64,000 bases of DNA from an uncultured Roseicyclus sp. (GTDB lineage Bacteria > Pseudomonadota > Alphaproteobacteria > Rhodobacterales > Rhodobacteraceae), in the NCBI GenBank assembly GCA_947494975.1, contig CANLXA010000001.1, positions 62,001 through 126,000 on the forward strand, read 5' to 3'. Numbering within the stretch: position 1 is the first letter of the stretch; the number at the start of each line of letters is the position of its first letter. The notes under the pieces were generated by a model. It searched no databases and was not told the origin of the DNA. It saw only the letters and a list, made by a program, of their open reading frames with translations. The position numbers and the translations under genes are program-made. Below, in pieces: positions 26,659 through 35,389 of the stretch.

Positions 26659-28035
26659 TCAGAACCGCAGCGCCACGCGCAGCGCGCCTGATACGGTCTG
26701 CATGTCACCGCCGAGGCCGCTCAACTCGACGGAGGTGCTCAGGTCCATGCCGTTGTCCAACGTCATCTCGCCGCCAACTTCGACACGGCCGGTCCAGCCG
26801 TCATTGGCCAGCAGATCCTGCGTCAGAACGCTTTCGGTCTCGTTGGTCAGATAGTCGGCGTGGAGACCGGCAAAAAGAGTACCGTTCGGCCCCACATGCG
26901 TCACGCGGGCCCCGAGGGACGCCTGGCTGAACGTTACCTCGCTCGACGCGCCCACAAGCGTGCCGGAAGTTCCCTCAACCTCTTCCCGGCCATGGATCAG
27001 GCCGATGGTGGGGGTTAATGTGAAGGCGTCGTTCAGCGCGATGTCATAGCCGCCCTCGAAAGTCACGGCCGCAAGGGTCACATCCGCCGTTCCGGTTGCC
27101 CCGCCGGTGGTCTGGTCAAAGGATCCCATGCCATAGACCAAGCTGGCATTGCCCGACCAGGCGCCGGAGGAATAGGAGAAATAGGGCTGCAGATAAGTGA
27201 GCGTCCCCTCGTTCGTGGTGCCACCATCACTGGACGTGACCATGGAATAGCCCAGCGAGAGCCCCGCCACCATATTCGGCCCGATGGCGATATCCGCCCC
27301 GATCTGCAGGCCATTGCCGCCGAGGGTCCCGTCACCGGAACCAAAACTGTCGGACCGGAAGCCGGTCACCTCCGCCCATGTATAGAGGTTGCCCATCATG
27401 CCCGGGATGCCGGATGTCGAGGCGGTGACGTCACCCGCGCCCGTGCCGTCTTCGACGCGCGTCAGGGTCAACTGATCGCCCCGCGCCGCGATGGAGACCT
27501 GCCCGGCATCGCGGGCCACGCCGTCCGCGCCGATCACAACAAGTCGTGCCGAGGTGCCGGTGGTCGCGGTGAGAACATCGATGCCGCGCCTGAACACAAC
27601 CCCCGTCGCCGTCAGCGTGAACGCCCCTTCCGCGAGGGCGGAATAGGTGGTGGCGACCAGGACATATTCGCCTTCGGCTGCGGAGCTCAGGACAGGGTCG
27701 TTGAAGCCCCCGGGCCCTCCAGAATCCGCATAGGCCACGGGCGTCCCCGGCGCGCTTGGGCCGAACCCCGGCAGGAAGAGATAGAGATCGAAGTCTCTGC
27801 TGGAACTGCCCCGACCGGCCACAAACGAGTTGTTGCTGCTGATGTTGAACGTGCTGCTGTCGGTGACGACGATGTTGAACGCCTCATAGGCCACGAGGAC
27901 CGAACCACCGCCGCCGCGCGGCGCATCCCAAAGCTGCGATGCATTCAGCGCCCCTTCGACGCTGGTGGTTTGGGCGTAGATCGGCCCCGCCAATACGCCT
28001 GCCGCTACCATGGCGGCCATGCCCACTTTGTTCAT
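26659..28035 (-). CDS. Autotransporter-like outer-membrane beta-barrel protein
   Basis: A 458-residue protein with signal peptide MNKVGMAAMVAAGVLAGPIYAQ. The first half is a secreted domain with pre-peptidase-like features (SSRDFDLYLFLPG, GGPGGFNDPVLSSAAEGEYVLVATTY). From about residue 215 on, alternating amphipathic strands form an autotransporter-type barrel (GLQIGADIAIGPNMVAGLSLGYSMV ... GGYDIALNDAFTLTPTIGLIHGREEVEG ... GWTGRVEVGGEMTLDNGMDLSTSVELSGLG), ending in the outer-membrane terminal Phe (ALRVALRF). The passenger is short for the class. The upstream region holds several hairpins. Confidence 0.8.
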   Translation of the reverse strand: MNKVGMAAMVAAGVLAGPIYAQTTSVEGALNASQLWDAPRGGGGSVLVAYEAFNIVVTDSSTFNISSNNSFVAGRGSSSRDFDLYLFLPGFGPSAPGTPVAYADSGGPGGFNDPVLSSAAEGEYVLVATTYSALAEGAFTLTATGVVFRRGIDVLTATTGTSARLVVIGADGVARDAGQVSIAARGDQLTLTRVEDGTGAGDVTASTSGIPGMMGNLYTWAEVTGFRSDSFGSGDGTLGGNGLQIGADIAIGPNMVAGLSLGYSMVTSSDGGTTNEGTLTYLQPYFSYSSGAWSGNASLVYGMGSFDQTTGGATGTADVTLAAVTFEGGYDIALNDAFTLTPTIGLIHGREEVEGTSGTLVGASSEVTFSQASLGARVTHVGPNGTLFAGLHADYLTNETESVLTQDLLANDGWTGRVEVGGEMTLDNGMDLSTSVELSGLGGDMQTVSGALRVALRF

Positions 28036-28074
28036 CTGCTCTGCCCTTCTTTCCCCGGCGCTGCCCCTGCGCCG

Positions 28075-28171
28075 TTAACATTTTGTTAACCTTCTAAGCG
28101 GCATTCCGCTTATGGAAACCAAAATGTTCGTGCTGTGCCCTTGCTGCCTATGGGTGTTACTAATTTAACAC
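28075..28171. promoter_or_regulatory. AT-rich divergent regulatory region with three inverted repeats
   Basis: Between the autotransporter (minus) and radA (plus). Visible: GTTAAC-ATTTT-GTTAAC at about 28075-28091, TAAGCGG-CATT-CCGCTTA at 28095-28112 (perfect 7-bp stem), and GTGTTA-CTAATT-TAACAC at 28154-28171. The composition is distinctly AT-richer than the genes around it, as expected for a promoter region. No specific regulator can be named. Confidence 0.5.
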
Positions 28172-28261
28172 AATATGTGACAAATTTGTGTCCAACCCCC
28201 GGCAACATGTTGGCCTAGACACGCTATTCCCCTCCCCGCGCGCCTCCGCTACACCCGACCC

Positions 28262-29629
28262 ATGGCTAAGCCCGTCACCATCTTCACCTGTTCCAATTGC
28301 GGCGCCGTCCACAAGAAGTGGTCGGGGCGTTGCGATGAATGCGGCGAGTGGAACACGATCAAGGAAGAGGCCCCCCTTGGCACCGGGCCGGGCAAGGCGG
28401 CGCTTGGGGCGGCCAAGGGGCGCAAGATGGTGCTGAGCGATCTGCGCACCAAGGAAACGCCCCCGCCCCGGCAATCCTCCGGCGTCGCGGAGTTGGACCG
28501 GGTTCTGGGCGGCGGCCTTGTGCCCGCCTCGGCCACACTGGTGGGCGGCGATCCGGGCATCGGGAAATCCACGCTGCTGCTGCAAGCCGCCGCCGCCTTC
28601 GCGCGGCAGGGCCTGAAGGTCATCTATGTGTCGGGCGAGGAGGCCACCGCGCAGGTCCGCATGCGCGCGGATCGCCTGGGCCTGGCCGACAGCGCCGTGT
28701 TTCTGGCCGCCGAGACGAACCTGCGCGACATCCTGACGACGCTGGAGGCCGAAGCGCCCGATCTGGCCATCATCGATTCGATCCAGACCATGTGGCTCGA
28801 CACCGTGGAGAGCGCGCCGGGATCGGTTTCCCAGGTCCGCGCCTCGGCGCATGAGCTGACAACATTTGCCAAACGCCGGGGCACCTCGGTGATGCTGGTG
28901 GGCCATGTCACCAAGGAGGGCCAGATCGCGGGCCCGCGTGTGGTGGAGCACATGGTCGACACCGTGCTCTATTTCGAGGGCGAGCGGGGACATCAATTCC
29001 GCATCCTGCGCTCAGTCAAGAACCGCTTTGGCCCGGCCGATGAGATCGGCGTGTTCGAGATGACAGGCCGGGGGCTGGCCGAGGTTGCCAACCCGTCCGC
29101 CCTGTTCCTGAGCGACCGGGAGGAGCCCGCGCCGGGATCGGTTGTGTTTGCGGGGATCGAGGGCACACGGCCCGTGCTGGTGGAGTTTCAGGCGCTTGTC
29201 GCGCCCTCGAACCTGAGCCAGCCGCGCCGCGCCGTGGTGGGGTGGGATGGCAGCCGCCTGAGCATGATCCTGGCCGTGCTGGAGGCGCGCGCGGGCATCA
29301 CGTTTGCGGGGCTCGACGTCTATCTCAACATCGCGGGCGGCATGCGGATCAGCGAACCGGCGGCGGATCTGGCCGTGGCCGCCGCGCTTCTGAGCGCCCG
29401 CGAGGACGCCGCATTGCCGCGTGAAACCGTGGTTTTTGGGGAACTTTCGCTCTCCGGGGCGCTCCGTCCGGTGTCTCAGGCGGAAAACCGGTTGAAAGAG
29501 GCGGTGAAACTTGGTTTTTCCACGGCAATCGCGCCGTCGGGCTGCCGGATCGCCGATGATGCGGGTGTCACTGTGCAGTCCATGGCGGATCTCCCTGCTT
29601 TTGTGGGCGAGGTCTTCGGGGCAGGATAA
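28262..29629 (+). CDS. radA: DNA repair protein RadA (Sms)
   Basis: A 455-residue RadA/Sms, an ATP-dependent helicase-like protein that processes recombination intermediates. The four-Cys zinc finger is at the N-terminus (C10, C13, C24, C27 in TCSNCGAVHKKWSGRCDECG), Walker A GGDPGIGKST at 95-104, and the RadA-specific KNRFG at 253-257. The C-terminal Lon-protease-like domain (GLDVYLNIAGGMRISEPAADLAVAAALLSA) is complete. cvpA follows 54 bp downstream. Confidence 0.96.
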   Translation: MAKPVTIFTCSNCGAVHKKWSGRCDECGEWNTIKEEAPLGTGPGKAALGAAKGRKMVLSDLRTKETPPPRQSSGVAELDRVLGGGLVPASATLVGGDPGIGKSTLLLQAAAAFARQGLKVIYVSGEEATAQVRMRADRLGLADSAVFLAAETNLRDILTTLEAEAPDLAIIDSIQTMWLDTVESAPGSVSQVRASAHELTTFAKRRGTSVMLVGHVTKEGQIAGPRVVEHMVDTVLYFEGERGHQFRILRSVKNRFGPADEIGVFEMTGRGLAEVANPSALFLSDREEPAPGSVVFAGIEGTRPVLVEFQALVAPSNLSQPRRAVVGWDGSRLSMILAVLEARAGITFAGLDVYLNIAGGMRISEPAADLAVAAALLSAREDAALPRETVVFGELSLSGALRPVSQAENRLKEAVKLGFSTAIAPSGCRIADDAGVTVQSMADLPAFVGEVFGAG

Positions 29630-29683
29630 CGCGCGCGGGCCACGGCAGAGCCGCGGACGAGAAGACGAGGCAAGAGGGCAGAC

Positions 29684-30250
29684 ATGGACGGATTTACCAT
29701 TTTTGACGGCGTCGTCGGCGGGGTCATCGTGATCTCGGCCATCCTGGCCTATGCGCGCGGCTTCGTGCGGGAGATCATGTCGATCCTGGGCTGGATCGCC
29801 GCCGCCTTCGTGGCCTTCATCTTCGCGCCCAACGCGTTGCCGCTGATCCTCGAAATTCCTTATGTGGGCGAGTTCATCGGGGACAGCCGCGAATTGGGCA
29901 TCCTGGCGAGCTTTGCGATCGTGTTCGTTGTGGCGCTCATCGTGGTGTCGCTGTTCACGCCGCTCTTCTCGTCGGTGGTGCAACGCTCGGCTTTGGGTGG
30001 GATCGATGCGGGCCTGGGCTTCCTGTTCGGTGTCGCGCGCGGTGTGCTGCTGGTTGTCGTGGCGTTGATTGCCTATGACCGGGTGGTGGGCGACGAGCCG
30101 ATCCCGGCGATTTCCGATAGCCGGTCGGCCGCCGTTTTCGCGTCGCTTCAGGATCAGATCGAGGCGCAGATCCCCTCGGATGTGCCGGGATGGATCCTGG
30201 AACGCTACGAGACCTTGATCGGCGAAGAGGTGGTTGCTCCGGCGGAGTAG
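29684..30250 (+). CDS. cvpA: CvpA family membrane protein
   Basis: A 188-residue inner-membrane protein with four hydrophobic segments and the CvpA hallmark ILAYARGFVREIMSILGWIAAAFVAF. In Escherichia coli cvpA precedes purF; here purF is 2.2 kb downstream, with three genes in between, two of them on the other strand. Family role: envelope integrity and colicin V export, mechanism unclear. Confidence 0.9.
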   Translation: MDGFTIFDGVVGGVIVISAILAYARGFVREIMSILGWIAAAFVAFIFAPNALPLILEIPYVGEFIGDSRELGILASFAIVFVVALIVVSLFTPLFSSVVQRSALGGIDAGLGFLFGVARGVLLVVVALIAYDRVVGDEPIPAISDSRSAAVFASLQDQIEAQIPSDVPGWILERYETLIGEEVVAPAE

Positions 30251-30259
30251 CCTGCCGGA

Positions 30260-31429
30260 TCACGCCGCCAGAAACGCATCCACGGCGTCCATCATCACCG
30301 CGAAGGCCGGATCTGACGGCGCCACGACGTGGTTGGCCGTGGCAAGGGATCTGAACTCCGCATTCGGCAAGTGGCGGGCGAGCAGCTGGCTTTGCGCCTT
30401 GGGATGGATCGCGTCCCCGTCGGAGGAGAGGATCAGGACCGGGGCCGTAACCTGCGGAAGGATATCCGTCACGTCGAAGCGTCCGATCGCCTCCCGCAGG
30501 ATCGCCGCGCCGTCCGCCGTTGCGGACAGGCCCTGCATCTCCACCAGCCCGGCCACTTCCTCCGGTGTGGCTTCGGGCAGGAACAGGGTGGCGAAGGCCT
30601 TGACGAACGGGCTTCCGGCGACGCCCCAGCCGGAGCGGATCATGGACATCATCGCCTCGGTCTCGGCCACATCGCCGCGGATGATGCTGCCTTGGGCAAA
30701 GCCGTTGATCAGCACGATGCGCCTGGTGCGACCGGGGTATCGGGCGGCATGGGCCAGCGCGGCCGGCGCGCTTTGGGACACCGCGATCACGTCCACCGGG
30801 TCCGGGCAAGCGGCCTCCAGAACGGCGTGAAAATCATCGACGGCGCTTGCGAGGTCCATCCGGAGCGGATGCCGGTCCGACAGGCCAGATCCCCTTGGAT
30901 CAAACCGGATCAGCCGCCGCCCCCGGTTCAGGCGCGCCAAAAGCGGGCGCCAGATCGGATTGTCCCAATCATGCTCCAGATGGGAGATCCAGTGGCCGCC
31001 GCGGATCACCGTGGGGCCGTCAGTGCCGGATGTGGCATAGGCGATGCCGGTGCCATCCGCGGAGGTGGTCAACCGGATGACCTGCTCCGGGATGTCTGCG
31101 TGCCCCGTCACGGTCGCCGCATCCGTTGACACCGGCACCACCAACTGGACGCCGCGCCGGGGCACGGTGCGGATCACCGCCTGCGCGCGCCCATCATCGC
31201 CCACCGCCGCCCGCGCCGCACTGACCCGGGCACTGAGCGCCGCATCGGACACGATCCGGCCCTTCCAGATCTGCGCAATCATCTCCTCATAGGTCAACAG
31301 ATCCGGCGCGACCCGAGCCAGGAGCGTCAGCAGATCGAAGACCTGCGGCTCAACATGCACGTCGTGGCCATCCCGCATCAGGTGATGGCCGGACACGTCC
31401 AGGTGGCAATCTGCGAACCGGTAAATCAT
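30260..31429 (-). CDS. Winged-helix DNA-binding domain fused to an alpha/beta hydrolase
   Basis: A 389-residue two-domain protein. Residues 1-100 form an OmpR/CadC-type winged helix (FADCHLDVSGHHLMRDGHDVHVEPQVFDLLTLLARV ... LTYEEMIAQIWKGRIVSDAALSARVSAARAAVGDDG ... IRTVPRRGVQLV). The remainder is an alpha/beta hydrolase with nucleophile elbow VIAVSQSAPAALA, acid in LILSSDGDAIHP and His in ATANHVVAP. Both glycines of the usual GxSxG are replaced by Ala and Ser. It has no receiver domain or membrane anchor, so it may sense a ligand through the hydrolase fold. Convergent with cvpA, with 9 bp between the stops. Confidence 0.8.
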   Translation of the reverse strand: MIYRFADCHLDVSGHHLMRDGHDVHVEPQVFDLLTLLARVAPDLLTYEEMIAQIWKGRIVSDAALSARVSAARAAVGDDGRAQAVIRTVPRRGVQLVVPVSTDAATVTGHADIPEQVIRLTTSADGTGIAYATSGTDGPTVIRGGHWISHLEHDWDNPIWRPLLARLNRGRRLIRFDPRGSGLSDRHPLRMDLASAVDDFHAVLEAACPDPVDVIAVSQSAPAALAHAARYPGRTRRIVLINGFAQGSIIRGDVAETEAMMSMIRSGWGVAGSPFVKAFATLFLPEATPEEVAGLVEMQGLSATADGAAILREAIGRFDVTDILPQVTAPVLILSSDGDAIHPKAQSQLLARHLPNAEFRSLATANHVVAPSDPAFAVMMDAVDAFLAA

Positions 31430-31585
31430 GGCCGAGACTGGCGCGGTGACGCCCGAAGGAACAAGGGAAAAATGGATATCTTCGGCGAAAATGCGGGGGT
31501 TCTTCAGGGCTTCTTCAGACCGCCTTCAAGCGGACTCCTGTGGGCCGGAGCATGCTGGCGTCACCGCAACAGAGGGATCCAGACC

Positions 31586-31798
31586 ATGACCGACCCGATC
31601 AAGACCCGCGCAGATGGCTCCATCGACATTCAGCATTACATGGCCCGTGGCCGGCACGCGCGCAGCGTTGCCGCCCATGACATGGCCCGCCAGACCTATG
31701 CCGCGATGGGGCCTGCCAAGGCCCACATCGGCACGGTGATCCTGGCCGGAACGGCGCTTGTGCTGGGGACACTCGCGCTTATGCCCGCCCTGATCTGA
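31586..31798 (+). CDS. Small single-pass membrane protein
   Basis: A 70-residue protein. ATG 31586 is preceded by AGAGGG; the longer upstream frame overlaps the divergent gene and is rejected. The N-terminal 45 residues are hydrophilic with many His/Arg (IQHYMARGRHARSVAAHDMARQTYAAM), then one hydrophobic segment (IGTVILAGTALVLGTLALMPALI) to the C-terminus. No family recognised. Confidence 0.55.
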   Translation: MTDPIKTRADGSIDIQHYMARGRHARSVAAHDMARQTYAAMGPAKAHIGTVILAGTALVLGTLALMPALI

Positions 31799-31817
31799 CG
31801 GGACCGCTGCGGGGTAA

Positions 31818-32273
31818 TCACCGCGTACCGAGGCTCAGGACAAAGCCCGCCAGCAGCAACAGCAAGGCGCCGCCAAAGTACATGTAGAGCCCGGTCCGGA
31901 TGAAATCGCCCATCAATTCGTAGGCCTGACCGACATCCTGAAAATCCAGCTCGAACGGCAAGCCCAGATCGGCGCGCACCTCGTCCGCGCGCATGTAGAA
32001 ATGCACACCAAGCGCCACGGGCGAGAGCCCCGCCAAGAGCGACAGCAGCGCCGAGGCCCGCCCCATCAGGGCCACCAGCGCCGTCAGCGCGGCCGCCACG
32101 AACCCGCCGAGGAACACCCAGACCTGCCAGGGGCCGTCGATCACGGCTTGCTGGATATCATCGCCGATGAAGGCCGACGGCGAGAATTCCGCGCCCGCGA
32201 ATGGCGGCTCGATCCAGGTTACGAAATAGCTGGCAGCCATCGCTGCCCCTGCCAGGAAGATGACGAACCGCAT
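31818..32273 (-). CDS. Four-helix membrane protein of unknown function
   Basis: A 151-residue protein with a hydrophobic N-terminus (MRFVIFLAGAAMAASYFVTWI), then three more segments (WQVWVFLGGFVAAALTALVALMG; LLSLLAGLSPVALGVHFYM; GLYMYFGGALLLLLAGFVLSLG). Acidic loops face away from the helices. No recognised family. Convergent with the small gene at 31586; divergent from purF, with 169 bp between the starts. Confidence 0.65.
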   Translation of the reverse strand: MRFVIFLAGAAMAASYFVTWIEPPFAGAEFSPSAFIGDDIQQAVIDGPWQVWVFLGGFVAAALTALVALMGRASALLSLLAGLSPVALGVHFYMRADEVRADLGLPFELDFQDVGQAYELMGDFIRTGLYMYFGGALLLLLAGFVLSLGTR

Positions 32274-32442
32274 GGCCTGCTCCGTTCTTATTGTCTGTCG
32301 TTTGCCTCGTGCGGTTAATCTATCCTAATCCGCCGTGGCGGTCCATCGCGCGGCGTTTTGGCCCGGCTTTCATGATCGTTTCGTGACACTGCGCCCCTGC
32401 CGTCCTATGTGAAGGTGACGCCCCGCCCCGGAGATTCGCCCG

Positions 32443-33921
32443 ATGGACGAGACAACCTTTCCCCGTCACCCCTTCGATCCGCTATCTGATGACAAATTAC
32501 GCGAGGAATGCGGCGTTTTCGGCGTCATCGGCGTTGATGATGCGGCGAACTTCGTGGCGCTTGGCATGCATGCCCTGCAGCATCGCGGGCAGGAAGCGGG
32601 CGGGATCGTGACCCACCACCCCGAGACCGGCTTCAACCAGCAGCGCCGCATGGGCCTGGTGCGCGACAACTTCACCTCGCAATCGATGATGGCGCAGCTG
32701 CCCGGCACAATCGGGATCGGCCATGTGCGCTATTCCACCGCCGGGTCCAAGGGGCATACCGCGATCCGCGACGTGCAGCCGTTTTTTGGCGAGTTTTCCA
32801 TGGGCGGCGCGGCGATTGCCCATAACGGCAATATCGTGAATGCCGAGGAGCTGCGCCGCGAGCTGATCGAGCGCGGCTCGATCTTCCAAAGCTCGTCGGA
32901 CAGCGAATGTATCGTGCATCTGATGGCGCGTTCCATGGGGCGCAACATCCCCGACCGGATGGAAGAGGCCTTGCGCAAGGTGGAAGGCGCGTTTTCGGTG
33001 GTGGCGATGACGCGCACCAAGCTGATCGGCTGCCGCGACCCGTTGGGCGTGCGCCCGCTGGTTCTGGGCCGGGTGGGCGACGGGTGGGCGCTGGCCTCCG
33101 AGACCTGCGCGCTGGATATCATCGGCGCGGATTTCGTGCGTGAGATCGAACCGGGCGAGATGGTTGTGATCACGCCCAAGGGCGTCGAAAGCCACTTCCC
33201 CTTCCGCCCCGCAAAACCTCGTTTCTGCATCTTCGAACATGTCTATTTCAGCCGCCCGGACAGCCAGCTTGGCGGCCGCTCCGTCTATGAAACCCGCGAG
33301 AATATCGGCCGCGAACTGGCCAAGGAGGCGCCGGTGGACGCCGATCTGGTCTGTCCCGTGCCCGATAGCGGCACACCGGCTGCGATCGGCTACAGCCTGC
33401 AAAGCGGCATCCCCTACGCGATGGGCATCATCCGCAACAACTACATGGGCCGGACGTTCATCGAGCCCACTGCCGAGATCCGCAACATGGGCGTGCGCCT
33501 GAAGCTGAACGTGAACCGCGCGCTCATTCGTGACAAACGCGTGATCCTGGTGGACGATTCCGTTGTCCGGGGGACGACGTCACGCAAGATCAAGGAGATG
33601 ATCCTGGATGCCGGCGCAGCGGAGGTGCATTTCCGCATCGCTTCCCCCCCCACAGCCTGGCCCTGTTTCTATGGCGTCGACACGCCGCAGCGCGAGAAAC
33701 TGCTGGCCGCGACGATGTCCGAGGAGGAGATGCGCGTGCATCTGGGTGTCGACAGCATCCGCTTCATCAGCCTCGATGGTCTCTACCGCGCGGTGGGCGA
33801 GGCCAAGGGCCGCGATCCCAAGGCGCCCGCCTATTGCGATGCCTGTTTCTCGGGCGATTATCCGGTGAAGCCCACCGATCAGATGGCAAAGGGGTTCAAG
33901 ATGGTGGAGGCCGCGGAATGA
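32443..33921 (+). CDS. purF: Amidophosphoribosyltransferase PurF
   Basis: A 492-residue enzyme for the first committed step of purine synthesis (PRPP plus glutamine to phosphoribosylamine). The N-terminal glutamine amidohydrolase nucleophile is C23 in REECGVFGVIG, after a short propeptide. HALQHRGQEAGGIV and the GHVRYSTAG segment are intact. The phosphoribosyltransferase domain carries VILVDDSVVRGTTS. The C-terminal CDACFSGDYPV is typical. The DUF2199 gene overlaps the stop (ATGA). Confidence 0.96.
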   Translation: MDETTFPRHPFDPLSDDKLREECGVFGVIGVDDAANFVALGMHALQHRGQEAGGIVTHHPETGFNQQRRMGLVRDNFTSQSMMAQLPGTIGIGHVRYSTAGSKGHTAIRDVQPFFGEFSMGGAAIAHNGNIVNAEELRRELIERGSIFQSSSDSECIVHLMARSMGRNIPDRMEEALRKVEGAFSVVAMTRTKLIGCRDPLGVRPLVLGRVGDGWALASETCALDIIGADFVREIEPGEMVVITPKGVESHFPFRPAKPRFCIFEHVYFSRPDSQLGGRSVYETRENIGRELAKEAPVDADLVCPVPDSGTPAAIGYSLQSGIPYAMGIIRNNYMGRTFIEPTAEIRNMGVRLKLNVNRALIRDKRVILVDDSVVRGTTSRKIKEMILDAGAAEVHFRIASPPTAWPCFYGVDTPQREKLLAATMSEEEMRVHLGVDSIRFISLDGLYRAVGEAKGRDPKAPAYCDACFSGDYPVKPTDQMAKGFKMVEAAE

Positions 33922-34529
33922 TCCGCCTGTTCCGCCGTGCGAAGCCTGTGCCGGTCCTCCCGGAGGAGGAGTTGGCGCGCCGCCTTGCCGATGATGACTA
34001 CGCCTGTGCCTGTTGCGGCGTGAAACTGCGCGCCGGCAGCGGGGTCATCTACCCCGACGCCCCGTTTGGCTGGAAGAACCCGCCCAAACCGGCGCCGGAC
34101 GCTTTGTATGACGAGGGTGGCTCCGAGATCCTCACCGAGAATTACGCGCGGCGCGATGGCGACAACCTGTTGCGCGCCTATCTGCCGATCCCGATCAGGG
34201 GGACGGAGCAATCGGTGTTCATCGGGGTCTGGTGCAGCCTGAAGGTGGGCAATCACGCGCGGTTCCGGGCGTCCCAGGTGCGTGGCGATGCCGACAAGCT
34301 GGGGGAGATGTTCTCGTGGCTCTACAGCCAATTGCCCCGGCTGACCGGCCCGCTGCTGACGGCGGGCACCGTTGTGCCCTATTCGGGCGGGCGGATGCCG
34401 CTTTACTGGATCACCGACAAGAGGCACCCGTTTCGGGCGGCGCAGCATGACGGCATGACCGCGTCGGAGATCCTGGAGCTTTATGAGCAGTTCGGGCGCG
34501 GCGACATGGTGCAGCACCTCAAGACGTAG
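33918..34529 (+). CDS. DUF2199 domain protein
   Basis: A 203-residue protein. ATG 33918 overlaps purF in ATGA. The DUF2199 pattern is visible: YACACCGVKLRAGSG near the start, then YPDAPFGWKNPPKP, LPIPIRGTEQSVFIGVWCSLKVGN, and a C-terminal VPYSGGRMPLYWITDKRHPFRAAQHDGMTASEILELYEQFG. The CxCC group could bind a metal. No biochemical role is known to me; co-translation with purF is the only clue. Confidence 0.8.
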   Translation: MIRLFRRAKPVPVLPEEELARRLADDDYACACCGVKLRAGSGVIYPDAPFGWKNPPKPAPDALYDEGGSEILTENYARRDGDNLLRAYLPIPIRGTEQSVFIGVWCSLKVGNHARFRASQVRGDADKLGEMFSWLYSQLPRLTGPLLTAGTVVPYSGGRMPLYWITDKRHPFRAAQHDGMTASEILELYEQFGRGDMVQHLKT

Positions 34530-34608
34530 CAGCCCGCCCTGCCCGCATTTCCGTCGGGAATAAGCGGCCAATCGTTGATGCTCCCAATCCCACCCCCACA
34601 AAGGAAAA

Positions 34609-34631
34609 CGCCGCCCCGGGGTGGGACGGCG
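34609..34631 (-). terminator. Intrinsic terminator of bioY
   Basis: Stem CGCCGTCCC / GGGGCGGCG on the minus strand (one G-T wobble), loop of five, followed by TTTTCCTTT. It starts 26 bases after the bioY stop. Confidence 0.75.
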
Positions 34632-34656
34632 CGAAGCTCAATACCGTTTGGTCGGA

Positions 34657-35259
34657 TCAGCGGCGGGCGAGCGCCGCCCATCCGCCGGTCACGATCAGCG
34701 CGGCCAGCACCGCCTTGACCGCATCGCCGATCAGGAAGGCCGACATGAAGTGGGTCCAGTAGAAGCCCAGGCCCTGACCGGCCCAACCGGCCTCGACGCC
34801 GAAGCCGGTCGCCAGCGCCATCGGCCAGGCGATGCCCGGAACGTAGAGCAGCGCCGAGATGACGATACCGGCCAGCGCCGTGCCGACAAACCCGCGCGCC
34901 AGGCCGCGTTCCGCCGCCCAACCGGCGGCCCAGGCCATGCCGACGAAACCGATCAGGAAGCCGCCCGTGGGGCCGAAGAAGGCCGCAGGGCCGATCGCGG
35001 TGGTGGGCGAGAAGACCGGCAGGCCCGCCGCGCCCTCGGCGAGATAGGCGATCAGGGTGATCGCCCCCAGGCGGGAGCCAAGCGTGAAGCCCACCAGTAG
35101 GATCGCCAGCACCTGCAGCGTCATCGGTACCGGTAACATCGGCACCGACGTGCGGGCCGCCAGCGCGATCAGGATCGTGCCGCCCAGAACCAGCAGCGCC
35201 TTGCGCAGAAGGCTGGTATCGCCCAACGTTGCGGAAAGAAGTGTTGTATCCCGGTCCAT
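34657..35259 (-). CDS. bioY: Biotin transporter BioY
   Basis: A 200-residue S component of an ECF-type biotin transporter, with six hydrophobic segments. Family motifs: TSVPMLPVPMTLQVLAILLVGFTLGSRLGAITLIAYLAEGAAGLPVF and GPTGGFLIGFVGMAWAAG. ATG 35259 follows GGGG. No bioM/bioN genes are nearby, so it may act alone or with a distant module. I looked for a BioR-type TTATCTATAA operator upstream and found none. Confidence 0.93.
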   Translation of the reverse strand: MDRDTTLLSATLGDTSLLRKALLVLGGTILIALAARTSVPMLPVPMTLQVLAILLVGFTLGSRLGAITLIAYLAEGAAGLPVFSPTTAIGPAAFFGPTGGFLIGFVGMAWAAGWAAERGLARGFVGTALAGIVISALLYVPGIAWPMALATGFGVEAGWAGQGLGFYWTHFMSAFLIGDAVKAVLAALIVTGGWAALARR

Positions 35260-35389
35260 GTCATCGCCCCTTTGGTCTGATGGCGGGCCATCCGGCCCCG
35301 TTCCACCGAAGGTATTCCCGCGCACCGGAGGGAAGTCAAGCAAGCGCCCCCCCTTGCACTTGCGCGCCCAAGCAGGCAACAGGCCGCCC

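Noticed and set aside
35260-35389. Biotin-responsive (BioR) operator upstream of bioY
   Set aside because: No TTATCTATAA-like palindrome is visible in the upstream region.
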